Assembly (NCBI GenBank): GCA_963969395.1
Contig: OZ017803.1
Location: 7,316,001 to 7,380,000, forward strand
From: Pseudoscleropodium purum
Lineage: Eukaryota > Streptophyta > Bryopsida > Hypnales > Brachytheciaceae
Length of the DNA stretch: 64,000 nt
Reading direction: 5' to 3'
Positions 1 to 11,023 of this stretch are shown here, piece by piece. The translations under genes were made by a program, and so were the position numbers. How positions within the stretch are numbered: the stretch's first letter is position 1; each line of letters begins with the position of its first letter. The notes under the pieces are model-generated. The model made no database searches. It was not told where the DNA came from and saw nothing but the letters and a program-made list of their open reading frames with translations.

Positions 1-1194
1 TAACAAAATATTTGTGATTATTTGAATTAGAGATGTATTTTTAGAATAAATTAACCACTTTTATAAAATAAACAAGCTTTGTATTTGATGGCCTTTATAA
101 GGTAAATTTTTATATTCTTAATAGATATTGAAGATATGCATGTTTATAAGAAATTATCAATTAGGATTTAAGGATTTAATTTGATAATTCATGAAGTATT
201 GTAAAAATATGAAATGTTTCTATTTTCATCAATTTTAGGCTACAAACCGGCCTATAGAGGTATACTCTATAGCTTCTATAATTTTTGCCAAATGCAAATT
301 TTGCTAACAATTATATATAAATTAAAAATTAAATAAACTCATTTTAATAGGAGAATTTGAAATAAGATGGAAATCAATGAATTATATCTTTTTCAATCAT
401 ATTCTATATTTTGAAATTATATGCATTTCCAATTAGATAGCATGCATTGATTTGGTAATCATTATATTCATATATCATTGAGGTCACTATCAATTTTTAC
501 TAATTAGTATAAATTATATTTAAAAAATATATTCTTTTAAATTAATAAACACACTCAAAATTGAAATTTAAAAATTCAGAATTCAAATACATGGACTTTT
601 ATCATACTATTTATATTGTCTAAATTCTATTATATAGCAAAAGATGCAACAAAAGAGATATTTTTAGTATTTTTTATCATTGAGATGAACTTTCATTTGT
701 TTCTTATATGAACTTGATATTATAAAATTTTATATTTTATAATTATTATTATATTTAAAATTTAAAATATAATGATAATAATAAGTCTAAAAATGTACAC
801 CTATCTAATAGTCAAGGCCAGCATTTCCTATTAGATAAATAATTACAACTGCCACGTGTAATTCAACAAATTATTTTTTCTCAAATAATAAAAATTGCAT
901 CCAAAAAATTAAATTTATATTGTTGATATTGACAATAGAATAGTATGTTGAAATAATAATAAATTTTTTAAATTTATCTTGTAAAGGTCCAAGACTATGC
1001 TTTACCAAAACATATTCAAAATTTGTCATTTCTATTGCTAAGAATAAAAATTAAATTTTTTCATTGTATATCCAAACATAGGTTCTTGCATTGGACTAGT
1101 ATGATAATATATATATAAGAAATTTCAAAAAAATTGATCATGTAGATCAAAAAATAATTGCTTTAGTCTTTCTATGTAAAAGATTATAGTCATG
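1..1194. other. AT-rich intergenic DNA, no gene seen
   Basis: Low-complexity AT-rich sequence with frequent stops in all frames. I see no coding region, RNA gene or clear transposon end here. Confidence 0.6.
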
Positions 1195-2650
1195 GCTTTG
1201 AATCTTCTTATCTTAATGTTTGAGCATTGAAAGTTCTTTTTTTATAATTAACTTCCTAACGTTGAAAAATTGAATTGAAAGTTAGGGGGACTTGATTTTC
1301 ACTCTTTAAGAGATGGTTCCTTTTCTAAGTAGTTACAAGATGGAAAGTAAAGTTAAATAATCAATAGTCATAAGATGGAATTGAAATACGTTAATTCCAA
1401 CACTAAAATTGATCTAGCAAAAAAACTAAATCCTATAAATCTTTTTCTTTCAAAAGACTGTCAAAATTGAGTTTGAAAACAAACACAATCATAATTTATT
1501 TTTCAAAAAAATACTCCAACTATCCTTGAAATAAATATTTTCATAACTCACTAATCCAAAATGAAATGAATTGGAGCTTTCAATATAGCCATAAATATAT
1601 ATTTTTCTAAAGAATTCAAAAATATTTTGATCTTTTGTAGGGTTACTTTGGTGCTTAGCCCTAAATGTCGCAAGGCCTATTTTAGGTCTAAAAGCATTCA
1701 AAACAACCATTTCTAGTGCAAAAAGCAAAAAATTAAAAAAGATTTTTTTGCATATTTAACCTAAGCATCTTTATCTAGACTAGTATAAAAAATGTGTATC
1801 AAAAAATTATGACACTTTGGCTTATATTTGCAAAATAAATAAATTCAAAGTGAAGAAATTATGTTCTTTGGCACCATGGGCAAACTACAAAAATAGTGAA
1901 ATTAGGTTACCTTAACAACCAAGTTGCCTTAAATAAAAAAAAAAACTTTATAAACCATCAAAGTTGACAAATATTTCTAAAAATATTTCCACTTGTAGAC
2001 ATGGAGGTTCATGAGTCTCAATTACAATAATAATTAATTCAAAAGTAGTGCATTTGTGTACAAAAATTAAAAATATTTCTATAGGGTCAAATGTTGAGAA
2101 ATTAGTACAAACTACAGAGCAATTTAATTTTCCTATTTTGTGTAATTTATGAAACTTTGAATCTTCTTAACTTATCATTAAAATCTTATTTGAAAAAATA
2201 AAAAGAATAAAAATTAGGTAAATCATGGGATTTTTATTCTTTAGAAAATATTTGATAGAAGAAGGTACATGATAGAGGGAAAACAAAATCATAAGTAGCT
2301 CTAAGACAAAGTTTCAACATGCTAATTCCAATAGTGAGATTTTTATTAGAAAAATTAAGTTTAACCATGAGAAAATATTTATTTTGAAAAAAAATGTTAA
2401 AACTAATCTCAAAAACAAATCCTAATATATATTATCTTTTCAAAAAGATGCTTTGATTGCTCATAAATCAAGATGCCCCACAATTTTTACATTACAAATC
2501 CAAATGGAATGGACCAAAATTTTCCATATAGTCAAAATTGTAGAATTCTTTTTTTCGATTGCTGGTTTCAATTTGGGGCATAACTTTAATTATTTTGGTA
2601 TTTAGTTTTTTCTTGGGAATCAATTGAAATAAAAATTACATTCACCAAAA
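1195..2650. repeat. Two diverged tandem copies of dispersed repeat family A
   Basis: Two related segments lie head to tail at about 1195-1800 and 2153-2650. Both begin with a line close to TTTGAATCTTCTTA, continue through GGAAAACAAAATCA- and CTAATTCCAA-like stretches, and contain an AATCCAAATGAAATG-like line followed by a segment matching GCATAACTTT. A third copy lies at about 15494-16090. No open reading frame is conserved between copies. The family is probably an old transposon or solo-LTR fragment; the ends are not clear enough to assign a class. Confidence 0.4.
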
Positions 2651-2664
2651 GCTAATAAGTTTTT

Positions 2665-2938
2665 ATTAGAGGATTTTCTAGAGTCTGGGAGGGCTATTTC
2701 AAGTAGCTCCCCCCCCCTCGCAATTTCCCCCCGCACTATAGCAAACACCATGCTATCAGAAAAAAAATTTGAGTTTTTTTTTTTAATTTCTTAAAATGAA
2801 AAACAAAGTTGAGATTTTTTGGGGAATATGACATGGCAAATTGCACTACCACATCAAGCAATAGGTTTCGGCTAGTTCGTAAGGTTAGAGAATAGTTGGG
2901 AACTAGCAACCCTCCTAAACCCTAGAAATTCCTCTAAT
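2665..2938. mobile_element. Short inverted-repeat element (MITE-like), ~274 bp
   Basis: The left arm begins ATTAGAGGATTTTCTAGAG and runs into GGGAGGG. The right arm, read in reverse complement, begins ATTAGAGGAATTTCTAGGG and also runs into GGAGGG, so about 28 bp pair with a few mismatches. The interior has a C-run (2711-2727) and no ORF. I could not define a convincing target-site duplication, so the class is unassigned. Confidence 0.5.
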
Positions 2939-3605
2939 GTTTATCTTATAAGAAAGTCTTAAAAAGTTTCACCCAAAATTGAGCTCAAAGAAACCTGCCA
3001 AAAATCTATGTTGTCCTTCGAGGAAAAAATGGGACTTTAGGGGCTAGGCTTGTATATTTTGAACTTAGGTTGGCAAAAGTGTTGATCATAGATACCAATT
3101 GAATTAAAAGCAATGTTCCCAAAAAAATAATTTGTTTTCTATCTAAACATCTAAAGACAAAAGAACCTACTTTGGATTTGGATAAACTCTGTTGGTTTCA
3201 AAATTAGAAATTTTTGTATGAAAATTTCATTGGCTTCTAATTAACAATCATATTCAACATGTAAAGCTTTGCTTTACATCATTTAATAAATATGGCAAAA
3301 ATTATAAGGATTTTTCTTGATTTCAGTTTCAAAGCTATCATTTAAAAATAGATCAAGCAATTGGATTGAATTGGATAGATTGATACCCAGACAAAACTAA
3401 TTGAATCACTTTGGTCCTAATTATGAGATGAAAGTAATGTAGAATTTTATTGTCTTCTTTTTTTGCTAGAGGCAATTTACAAAAAATTGTTGAAGATAAT
3501 AAGTTAGAAAATTTTATGAAATATTTTCATCTACTACTATTCATATGAATCATGTTGTCTATAATCATTCTTAAGCCATTTTCTAGTCTTAGCATCATTC
3601 TAGGG
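2939..3605. other. AT-rich spacer
   Basis: Nothing recognised between the short inverted-repeat element and the TTAA element that starts at 3606. Confidence 0.5.
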
Positions 3606-4590
3606 TTAACCCCTCATCGCCAGAGGGGATGAAATGTGTCCTCACACAGACTCGCAGTCAACTTTGAAGCGCTATAACTTTTGCATCCAGTGTCAGAATT
3701 CAATAAAAAAAGATGTTGGGAAAGTTGTGCATACTAGTCTAGTACTTATGGTAAAAATTTCAGATCAATCCAAGACTAATTGAGTTTGTGAGAGCCATTT
3801 GAAGTTCACAGGTTCCATTTGGGTTCAGCACACTGCGTTGTAATGGCTGCAACTTCGGGGGCTTGTATCTTTTTCATAAAATGTTCGTTTTCAATAAAAA
3901 TTTGTTGGGGTTCTTTTCCCTTAAGGTATAATTATTGTGGTAAAATTTTCATGCCCATCCAAGTTGTTTTGAATGCTTGGGAGCAATTCGAAGTTCAAAA
4001 TCCAGACATTTTTGCAATTTAGTGAACTTTGGCGGCTAATGACTTCTGCATACATGATCCTTTTTCAAAAATTCTTGTTGGAGAAGTTGTGCATACTTGT
4101 TTAATTTTTGTGGTTAAAATTCCATGTCAATCCAAGAGTTTTTGAGTGACTGAGAACCATTTTAATAGAAGGAGGTTCAGTCATAGATGTGATTTTTTGC
4201 TACTTTTTTCACTGTTTACTGACATTTCAAATCCATTTTGCTAACACAATGATTCATTTGAATGATATTTTTTGGCACCAAAGTTTTTACCTTTTGGTTT
4301 TGAATTGCTTTATAGCTTAAAGTTTTTTCATTTGAGTAGATTTCGAAATCGAATTTCACCTCCAAATTTGTTTTTAAGAAAATTTCAGCACCTTTTTTCA
4401 ACACTAAAGCATCATAATCTTTCAATCTATACGGTCAAATGACCCCAAATTTATTTCACACCATCTACAACATGCACACTACAATATTTTACGGTTAAGA
4501 TCTTCATACCTGACTCTCATTTTGACTCTTCAGACTTGCAAAGGCAGGCAGTTTTTAAACCTGATTGGACCTCCGGCGATGAGGGGTTAA
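3606..4590. mobile_element. Non-autonomous piggyBac-like element, 977 bp plus TTAA duplication
   Basis: The element is bounded by TTAA at 3606-3609 and TTAA at 4587-4590. The internal ends are CCCCTCATCGCCAGAGG at the left and, in reverse complement, CCCCTCATCGCCGGAGG at the right, an inverted repeat of 17 bp with one mismatch. A TTAA target duplication with C-rich termini is the hallmark of piggyBac-type elements. The interior has only short unrelated ORFs and no DDD transposase, so it must be mobilised in trans or be dead. Class assignment is by ends only. Confidence 0.75.
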
Positions 4591-5107
4591 GGACCAAAGA
4601 GCTTTTTAAAATTCCAAAGCATGTAAAGATTTATTATAATGTAAAGAATTGAAGAATAATTAAATAACAACTTTCAAGGTAAAGTTTTACAATACAATCT
4701 ACGAATCACATCCATGCAATTGAATCTACCATTGAACTAATCTAATTTTATCAATAAAATTTGGACACAAAAAATAAAAATCATCTTTAAAATTGATTCA
4801 CTAGATTGAACATTAGAGTTTTTCACAAGAATTTTTAGTTTTGGTTTAGAATAATTTAATCAACTTCTAAATATAATGATTTTCTACAAAAATTATAATC
4901 ATACTTATTTCTTGAAGTCAATTTAATAGGGCATTTTTGAGGGCATTCTTTGAACTAGAGGATTTAATTTCAAGAAAATATATAATTTTCTTTTTTGAAT
5001 TATAAAAAAATTATAAAGATTGTGTTTGAAAATTTGTACAATACAAATGTTAGAGAATTAAGACAAAAATCTGAAAAGTTAGATGGACAAAGAAATCAAA
5101 TTTCTAT
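4591..5107. other. AT-rich spacer
   Basis: No gene or repeat boundary identified. Confidence 0.5.
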
Positions 5108-5290
5108 TTTCTTTTTTTAAACAAATGAATAATTTTCATTGCAAAAAAGAAACAAAACGCAGAACCAGAGAGCGAGCCCTCAACAAATACCTTTTTGAGC
5201 CACAACAAGAAACCAAAATAAACATCCGTAGAAGCAAAACACTAAATTTCTATTTTTTTTCCCCAATAGACTAGAAGGCCAACAATAGCC
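5108..5290 (-). mobile_element. Possible LINE 3'-end fragment (minus strand)
   Basis: A T-run followed by AAACAAATGAATAATTTTCA and then a moderately GC-rich stretch resembles the 3' ends of the minus-strand LINE fragments at 11968 and 37775, where an A-tail on the minus strand follows an ATGCAATGGTT-like terminus. No protein is preserved. The similarity is weak and seen by eye. Confidence 0.3.
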
Positions 5291-5380
5291 TCAGGTTGTT
5301 GTGGCCTAAAGCTCAAGTTTGGGCAACCAGCCCAGGATCAAGCAAAACCAACCTTGTAGCACAATTGTTATTTAAGTGAA

Positions 5381-5430
5381 GGATCCCACTTTCGAATGAG
5401 TTAAGTACCAACTCATCTGTAAGTGGGATC
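5381..5430. repeat. Imperfect 50-bp hairpin
   Basis: GGATCCCACTT at the left pairs with AAGTGGGATC at the right, and inside it ATGAGTT pairs with AACTCAT around a 7-base loop (AAGTACC). The arms are about 21 bases each. It could be the residue of a small inverted-repeat element or a small foldback RNA; nothing in the flanks decides. Confidence 0.5.
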
Positions 5431-6758
5431 TTTCACCAAAAAAATTGGTTTGGAGATAGATGTCATTGAAGAGTCGGAGAAAAGTGCCTATTTTATTTGG
5501 AATCAAATTTCTATTTGTATGCTACATGTTTGCATTTATTCTTTGTTCAATATTCAACATTCTTCTGGAAAAAATGTGTCAATACAAGAAGTTAAGTTTT
5601 TAAATATTGAATGTCATTTGTTCATTGAATTTTTTTTCAATAGCTATTTGTTTTGACAAGAAAATTATTTGCATTATAAATTGGTATTGAACTTTGAGTT
5701 ATGGTTAATATAACATGAAAAATTAAAATTTAATTGAATACGAATACTACTTTTCCTTAAGTTTCTATCAATTATATCCAAAATATTGTCAAATTTTGAA
5801 GATACTTAGCCAAAAGAATGTAGTTATATTCCAACAAATTTTTAAATCCTAAATTAGAGAAACTCAATAATCTTAGAAGTTTTGTTTTTCCTTTAGTGAC
5901 TATTAGAAACTTCATTTAATCCACTTTGATAAGTATATTTTGGATTCTTATAGAAATAATTATAAAAATTTGAAGTTGCAGTAAAATAATTTGCTATAAA
6001 CACCTTAGTGTTTAAATATTAACTAAAAACTTCAATTGACTTCAATGATTTTATTAGGTTTTAGAAAGGATAGCCTTAGAAAGCCACCAATGATTACATT
6101 ACATTTTTGTAATGGTTGGAAGATCATCATTTTGGAAGAAATCATGTGTAGAGTTACATAGAATTAATGGAATGATAATAGTAAAAATGATGGTAGAAGA
6201 GCTCTGTAGACAAGGGATTTAGAATAAACATTCTATTAAAAAGGAATTAAACCCATCAAGGGGCTTTAAGTTTTTTACTAATTTTAGTACTAATTGAAGT
6301 GAGTATGAGGTTTTCCCATCTTCATTGCAACCACTATGTAGAACCACTAAAAATTGATAGTGGGCACTTGGCATGTGGTAATTTGTAGAAGGCATGTGCT
6401 AGCCACAGTCCCTAACTAAGCCAAGAAATTATAGAGATGGATTGGGTAATCATAATAAATATTTGAATCTACTATACATGCAAATCTTGGCCTAATTAGT
6501 GAGTTGAGAAAGCCTTTTCCTATCTAAATTTTTGCATTATGAAGCAATCCCTTATTGGGGTTCAATTTTTTACTAATGTTAAAAATCCGAAAGATTTTTT
6601 TGGAACAAATTAAATAAGGTATCTTTATGTGCAATAGCAAAGTCACTAAAAGATAAACATATAATATCAAATTATGATTTTTATAAAGGTAATGAATATT
6701 ACATAACATTCAATACTAGTTGCAATATTATTTTATTTGAAAAAAATAATGTGAACCT
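5431..6758. other. AT-rich spacer
   Basis: No coding region or delimited repeat. Short ORFs have no recognisable domain. Confidence 0.5.
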
Positions 6759-7385
6759 TTGTATAGAACTATTAACCTTTAAAGCCCTAAGGCATGATTC
6801 CATGTCATTTTCAATTTGAGATAGGCCCTTCTTAGTCCAATATTTGTTGGATTCTTGTGGAAATTTTACAAGAGGTATATTTCACTACTAACTTGATGCC
6901 TAAAAAATTGTAGACCAATCCAAGTCATAGTTAATAAGTTATACTTTAAAAAGAGTTATGAGTATGCCTTTCCACATCCCTTTGGATAGTCATGCTAAAT
7001 ACTTAGGTTCAATTCGGCTGAAATTATTAATACATACTCTAAACAAGCTTGTTAATATAACCCCTTGATGTTGAAAGGCATACAAGCAAATGATTTTGAC
7101 TTACAAACCTTTGAAATTGGACTTTTGGAAACTATTCGTAACTCAAAAAAATCCATCGTTTTGAAGCATAATTTTTTAACCACCACTTGAATAGGTTTGA
7201 AATTTTTTAGGCATCAAACTAATAGTGAAACACGCATGTAGTAAGATTTCACAAGAATCCAACAAATATTGCTCTAGAATAGTAGAATGGGGTTGTTGAA
7301 AAGTGAAAAATGGCTTGAAAGAGCTATTTGTATAGAACAATTAACCTTTGAAGCCTCAAAGCATAATTTCAAGTTTGAGGCCTAA
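6759..7385. repeat. Foldback repeat with outer direct repeats
   Basis: The segment at about 6838-6910 (ATATTTGTTGGATTCTTGTG ... GATGCCTAAAAAATT) reappears inverted at about 7204-7275. Outside these arms, two direct copies of a TTGTATAGAAC(T/A)ATTAACCTTT line occur at 6759 and 7329. The structure is a diverged foldback element, possibly nested in an older duplicate. No ORF and no defined target duplication. Confidence 0.45.
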
Positions 7386-7870
7386 GGTTAATAGAGTGAA
7401 AAGTAAAAAGAAAAAAGAAATGACAGCGTAACCAAATGAAAAGGCAAGAATAGAAGAGAGAACTTATAAAAACAAAGAATACATTTATTACACAAGTTAA
7501 TCTATCTTTATGTGCAATAATGAAATCTTGAAAAGGTGAATAGAATTTTATTTAAGTAAAGGAAGTAAGGCAACATAAGGCCCACCATTTTTTTGCTTTC
7601 CATTGAAGAGTCTAAAAAAATGTATATAATGTTTTAGTTGTTATTTTGTAGTTAATTACATCTGCAATACATCTGCAATAATTTCCTCCAACTTTGTGCT
7701 AGCAATTTTCTTCCTTGGTTGCACCCAAAATTTGGTTGTTTACTCAATATTTAGCTAAAAACAATGACGGGTTGTTTCTAGTGCAATGAGAACCCAAGAA
7801 AGCAGGATTCTTTGTCCTTGCCGTTCATGTAAAGTCCATCGCAATTGGCATGTTTTCCCGAGCTATGTTG

Positions 7871-8245
7871 ATTTTTAGGGTTTAGGGTTTAACGTTAGGT
7901 TTCTAGAGTTCGGGGCTCCTGTCTTGGGGCAGAGGGTGTGCAAGGAGCGCCCAAGAGAGACGGGGTCCGATTACGCAGAGGCTGGACAGGCATTGGGTTT
8001 TCGGAGACAGCTTGTTCGGAGCTTCAGCATTAATTTGGATTCTCTCCAGCGCTACAAGTGTTAGGGCAGAAATCAGGCATCATTGTGATTTAGGGTTTTC
8101 TTTTGCTTATTGCTACGCTTGTGCTCTTGCGAAATCGATTGTTAACGCGAATTCGCGTTCTTCTTAACACATCAGGTTTTTCATTCTTTGAGATATGATT
8201 GGCGCGAGTTGAATTGAAGAGGAGAAGTGAGTGAATGCGACGGTG
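7871..8245 (+). promoter_or_regulatory. 5' region of the Rsm22-like gene with telo-boxes
   Basis: GC content rises sharply here from the AT-rich flank. The segment holds TTTAGGGTTTAGGGTTT at 7874-7890 and a further TTTAGGGTTTT at about 8089-8099. Interstitial TAGGGTTT/AAACCCTA telo-boxes are known in plants near the start of genes for translation and ribosome biogenesis, which fits the product downstream. The transcription start itself cannot be placed. Confidence 0.5.
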
Positions 8246-8246
8246 A
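8235..8246 (+). promoter_or_regulatory. Minimal upstream ORF overlapping the main start codon
   Basis: ATG CGA CGG TGA starts at 8235; its TGA ends on the A of the ATG that opens the Rsm22-like frame at 8246 (TGATG overlap). A scanning ribosome meets this three-codon ORF first, so leaky scanning or reinitiation would be needed for the main protein. Confidence 0.6.
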
Positions 8247-9730
8247 TGATGGCGCTCGCGGAGCGGAGTTTTACATTGGCGGGGCTCCGAGCCGCATCAT
8301 GTCAGACACAGGGGCTGTTGCGTCTGCCGATCTCCCTCCAATCCGCAATTGCAGCCTTCATCGGCGATATTCCGACTCGTGAGGTGAAGCAGAGCGTGGC
8401 CAAGTTGACGTCCAACATGAAAGCTCGCAAGGACGCTTCAGCAATTGGCCTAAGCACCCACTCCACAGAGGGCTCCGACGATGCGCGTGCAGCTGTGGAG
8501 GATTACGTAGGCAAAACGACGGCGACTCAAGTGCGATTAACCAAGGAGCTTTTCGCCCCTGTGAAGGCTCCAATTCCGTATGAGTATGACGAGAAGAATG
8601 TCGCTGCGTACGTCGCAGCTCGCATGCCGGCTGTTTACGGTGCCGTCCACCGCGTCCTCTCGGAGGTTTCTACACGTCTTCCTGATTTCACCCCGTCTCG
8701 TGTTCTGGACTACGGATCGGGTCCCGGCACTGTCCTCTGGGCCATGCGAGAAGTTTGGCCGGATGCCCTGGAGCATGTTAACCTCGTGGAGCCCTCCCGA
8801 GTCATGGCGACCGCTTGTCGAAATCTCTTACAAGACGTCGAAAATCTGCCGCTCATCAAAGTACACCCAAGTCTTGCGCTATTCTCTCGCGGGTTACGCA
8901 AATCCACCCGGCCGCATGACCTTGTGGTTGCGTCATACGCGTTAGGGGAGTTGTTGACGCCGTCGGAGCGGGTTACTGTTGTCCGTCAGCTGTGGGCTCT
9001 CACGAGTGATGTGCTGGTCTTGATTGAGCCCGGGACGCCTCAAGGCTCTAGGACCGTGCGGGAGAGTCGAGCTCATATACTTCAATTGGAGAAGAAGAAA
9101 CTGCGTCGAGAAGGTGCTGGAGGCGCCTTTGTTGTGGCACCCTGTCCACATGATGGACAGTGTCCTATGGACAAAACGAGCAACTGGTGTCACTTCATTC
9201 AACGTCTGGAACGAACGACCTCGCAGCGCGTGACTAAGAGACACAGCAAGCCCACGCCACTTCGTGCGTACGAGGATGAGAAATTCTCGTTTGTGGTCCT
9301 TCGACGCGGTGCTCGTCCTATTGTGCCATATCCGCTTGAAGGGCTCACCATTGAGACACAAAAGCAAGATGCTTTCGAGTATATATCGGATCCTCATGGA
9401 GAATCCGATGAGGATTCATTTAAATTAGAGGAGAATGGTGAAGAAGAAGAGGAAGACGGGGAAGATGGTGAAGAGGAAGAGGAAGATGACGAAGATGATG
9501 AAGAAGAAGTGTTGGGGAATCGAGTAGCGGATGTTGGAAGCGGGTGGGCTAGAATAGTGAGGACTCCCATACGACGTGGACGCCGGACTATACTAGATTT
9601 GTGTGCTGCAACCGAGAAGGATGGCTCCCGGGGTGAAGTCACACGCGTGGTCTGCTCTAGAAGAGGGCACGCTGCTCCCTTGCACCCGCAAGCTCGAAAA
9701 TCACGATGGGGAGATCTCTGGCCATGTTAA
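8246..9730 (+). CDS. Rsm22/METTL17-like mitochondrial ribosome small-subunit assembly factor, 494 aa
   Basis: The protein is a class I SAM-dependent methyltransferase-fold member of the Rsm22/METTL17 family, which binds the maturing mitochondrial small ribosomal subunit. The SAM-site motif VLDYGSGPGT lies at residues 153-162. The family cysteine motif is at 300-317 (CPHDGQCP ... WCHF; Cys300, Cys306, Cys315), with a likely fourth ligand at Cys453; in the family this set binds an Fe-S cluster. Residues about 386-421 are a Glu/Asp-rich acidic tract, and the C-terminus ends ARKSRWGDLWP, a family hallmark, so the gene is complete and intronless. The in-frame codon at 8231 is GTG, so the first in-frame ATG (8246) is taken as start. 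The Ala/Ser/Arg-containing N-terminus suits a mitochondrial presequence. Its GC content is far above that of the surroundings. Family assignment is firm; methyltransferase activity is not implied. Confidence 0.92.
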   Translation: MMALAERSFTLAGLRAASCQTQGLLRLPISLQSAIAAFIGDIPTREVKQSVAKLTSNMKARKDASAIGLSTHSTEGSDDARAAVEDYVGKTTATQVRLTKELFAPVKAPIPYEYDEKNVAAYVAARMPAVYGAVHRVLSEVSTRLPDFTPSRVLDYGSGPGTVLWAMREVWPDALEHVNLVEPSRVMATACRNLLQDVENLPLIKVHPSLALFSRGLRKSTRPHDLVVASYALGELLTPSERVTVVRQLWALTSDVLVLIEPGTPQGSRTVRESRAHILQLEKKKLRREGAGGAFVVAPCPHDGQCPMDKTSNWCHFIQRLERTTSQRVTKRHSKPTPLRAYEDEKFSFVVLRRGARPIVPYPLEGLTIETQKQDAFEYISDPHGESDEDSFKLEENGEEEEEDGEDGEEEEEDDEDDEEEVLGNRVADVGSGWARIVRTPIRRGRRTILDLCAATEKDGSRGEVTRVVCSRRGHAAPLHPQARKSRWGDLWPC

Positions 9731-10300
9731 TGACCTCCATGGAATTGCCTCAGCGACTTCTCGCACTGCCCATGCAAAGTGCTTTCTTCTGGTGATTCTG
9801 GATCCAGCCAAGAGTTGTGGGGCGATGTGGAAATCTTGTGTTTGTGTTACAGAGCGCGACTACATTCCTGTGCTGTTTCCATAACATTCTTGGAAGGAGT
9901 TGCGATCACTGTGGGCCCGACTGGTACTTCATGGAAGAACGAAGGTATGCATGATGCTCCGACTCCTGACTTCGTCTTTTATGCTCGCATCTTGGGTTCT
10001 GGAATGAAAGCGGTGGTATTCAAGAAAACTATTATAGGCACTGAAATTACTGCAAATCGCAGTGCAGCGACATTGCAAAGGATGGGGTTCAACACTGCTC
10101 TAGAATGTTCTGTCAATGGTGGGGAATGCAGAGCGTCAAGAATGGCACTTCCACGTCCTTGATAAGGTTCTGTCTGGCCCCCGTTGCTGCATGTCCTGCT
10201 ACCGCTTCTCTTTTCTTCTGCGTATGCTCGGCAAATAGGCTTTCGGAAGGCTGAACTCTTGGACGTCACAGATTTTGAAAATACACTTGAAAACAGCCCG
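9731..10300 (+). other. GC-richer 3' flank, probable 3' UTR of the Rsm22-like gene
   Basis: Base composition stays near that of the gene until about 10.28 kb and then falls to the AT-rich background. Open frames here lack recognisable domains. A transcribed 3' UTR is the simplest reading; a clear poly(A) signal was not located. Confidence 0.4.
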
Positions 10301-10628
10301 AGGGGCTGACTGATGGTTGAGGGTTAATTTATCGAAGGCTTACCGTCATTCTTTTGAGAGAGAAAAATTTGGACAATCTGGACTATATCCGTTGAAAGTG
10401 CTACATTATACAGACTTGGATTATCTGTCAGATTTACGCTTCAAGTGTATTTGGAATTTGCTGCAGGGTCGGTATGGATGTTTACACCATTGTTGGACTG
10501 GTATCCTCAAAATTTTCTGGGTATTTACTGTACAGTCAGGTCTAGCTCATTTACGAATTCTGAATCCTGCTGAAAATTTGGATTACTTTGGGAGGCCCGT
10601 GTGCACTCAAACATGAACGGAATTGCAA

Positions 10629-11023
10629 ATTGCAAATTGCATTGGAATCACACTGAAGTCTACTTTACCACCATTACAAATGCACATATGTAATTGAAAA
10701 TCATACAAAGAGTTTGATGTTCTTTATACACTATCTCCCACTTGGTGTTACCACCATTTGTGAAAATTTCAACTTATAATTTAAGGTACATATTAGAAAT
10801 GAATCTTCACAATTGCTTTTAAGACACTTGATCACATGCCACTTGAAAATTTTGTATCACTTTTTGTTTTTTCTTCACCCTAAAGCAAGAAATCTTTCAC
10901 TTTTATGAAATGGTAGATAGTGTATAAAATCAATCCAACTTGTAATATGATTTTACATTATTCAATTTCTACTTATTATTAAGTTGAAGTAGACTTCAAT
11001 GTGATTCCAATGCAATTTGCAAT
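10629..11023. repeat. Inverted repeat element, ~395 bp
   Basis: The left arm 10629-10665 (ATTGCAAATTGCATTGG ... GAAGTCTACTT) matches the reverse complement of 10987-11023 with one clear mismatch over 37 bp. A second, weaker inner pairing involves TATACACTATCT (about 10725) and AGATAGTGTATA (about 10915). No ORF. It is probably a non-autonomous DNA transposon with long arms; no target duplication was defined. Confidence 0.6.

Noticed and set aside
9394..9642. Poly-Ser ORF on the minus strand
   Set aside because: It is the antisense of the GAA/GAG acidic tract in the Rsm22-like gene.
9779..10162. 127-residue ORF downstream of the Rsm22-like gene
   Set aside because: No recognisable domain, overlapping frames on both strands, and better explained as 3' UTR.
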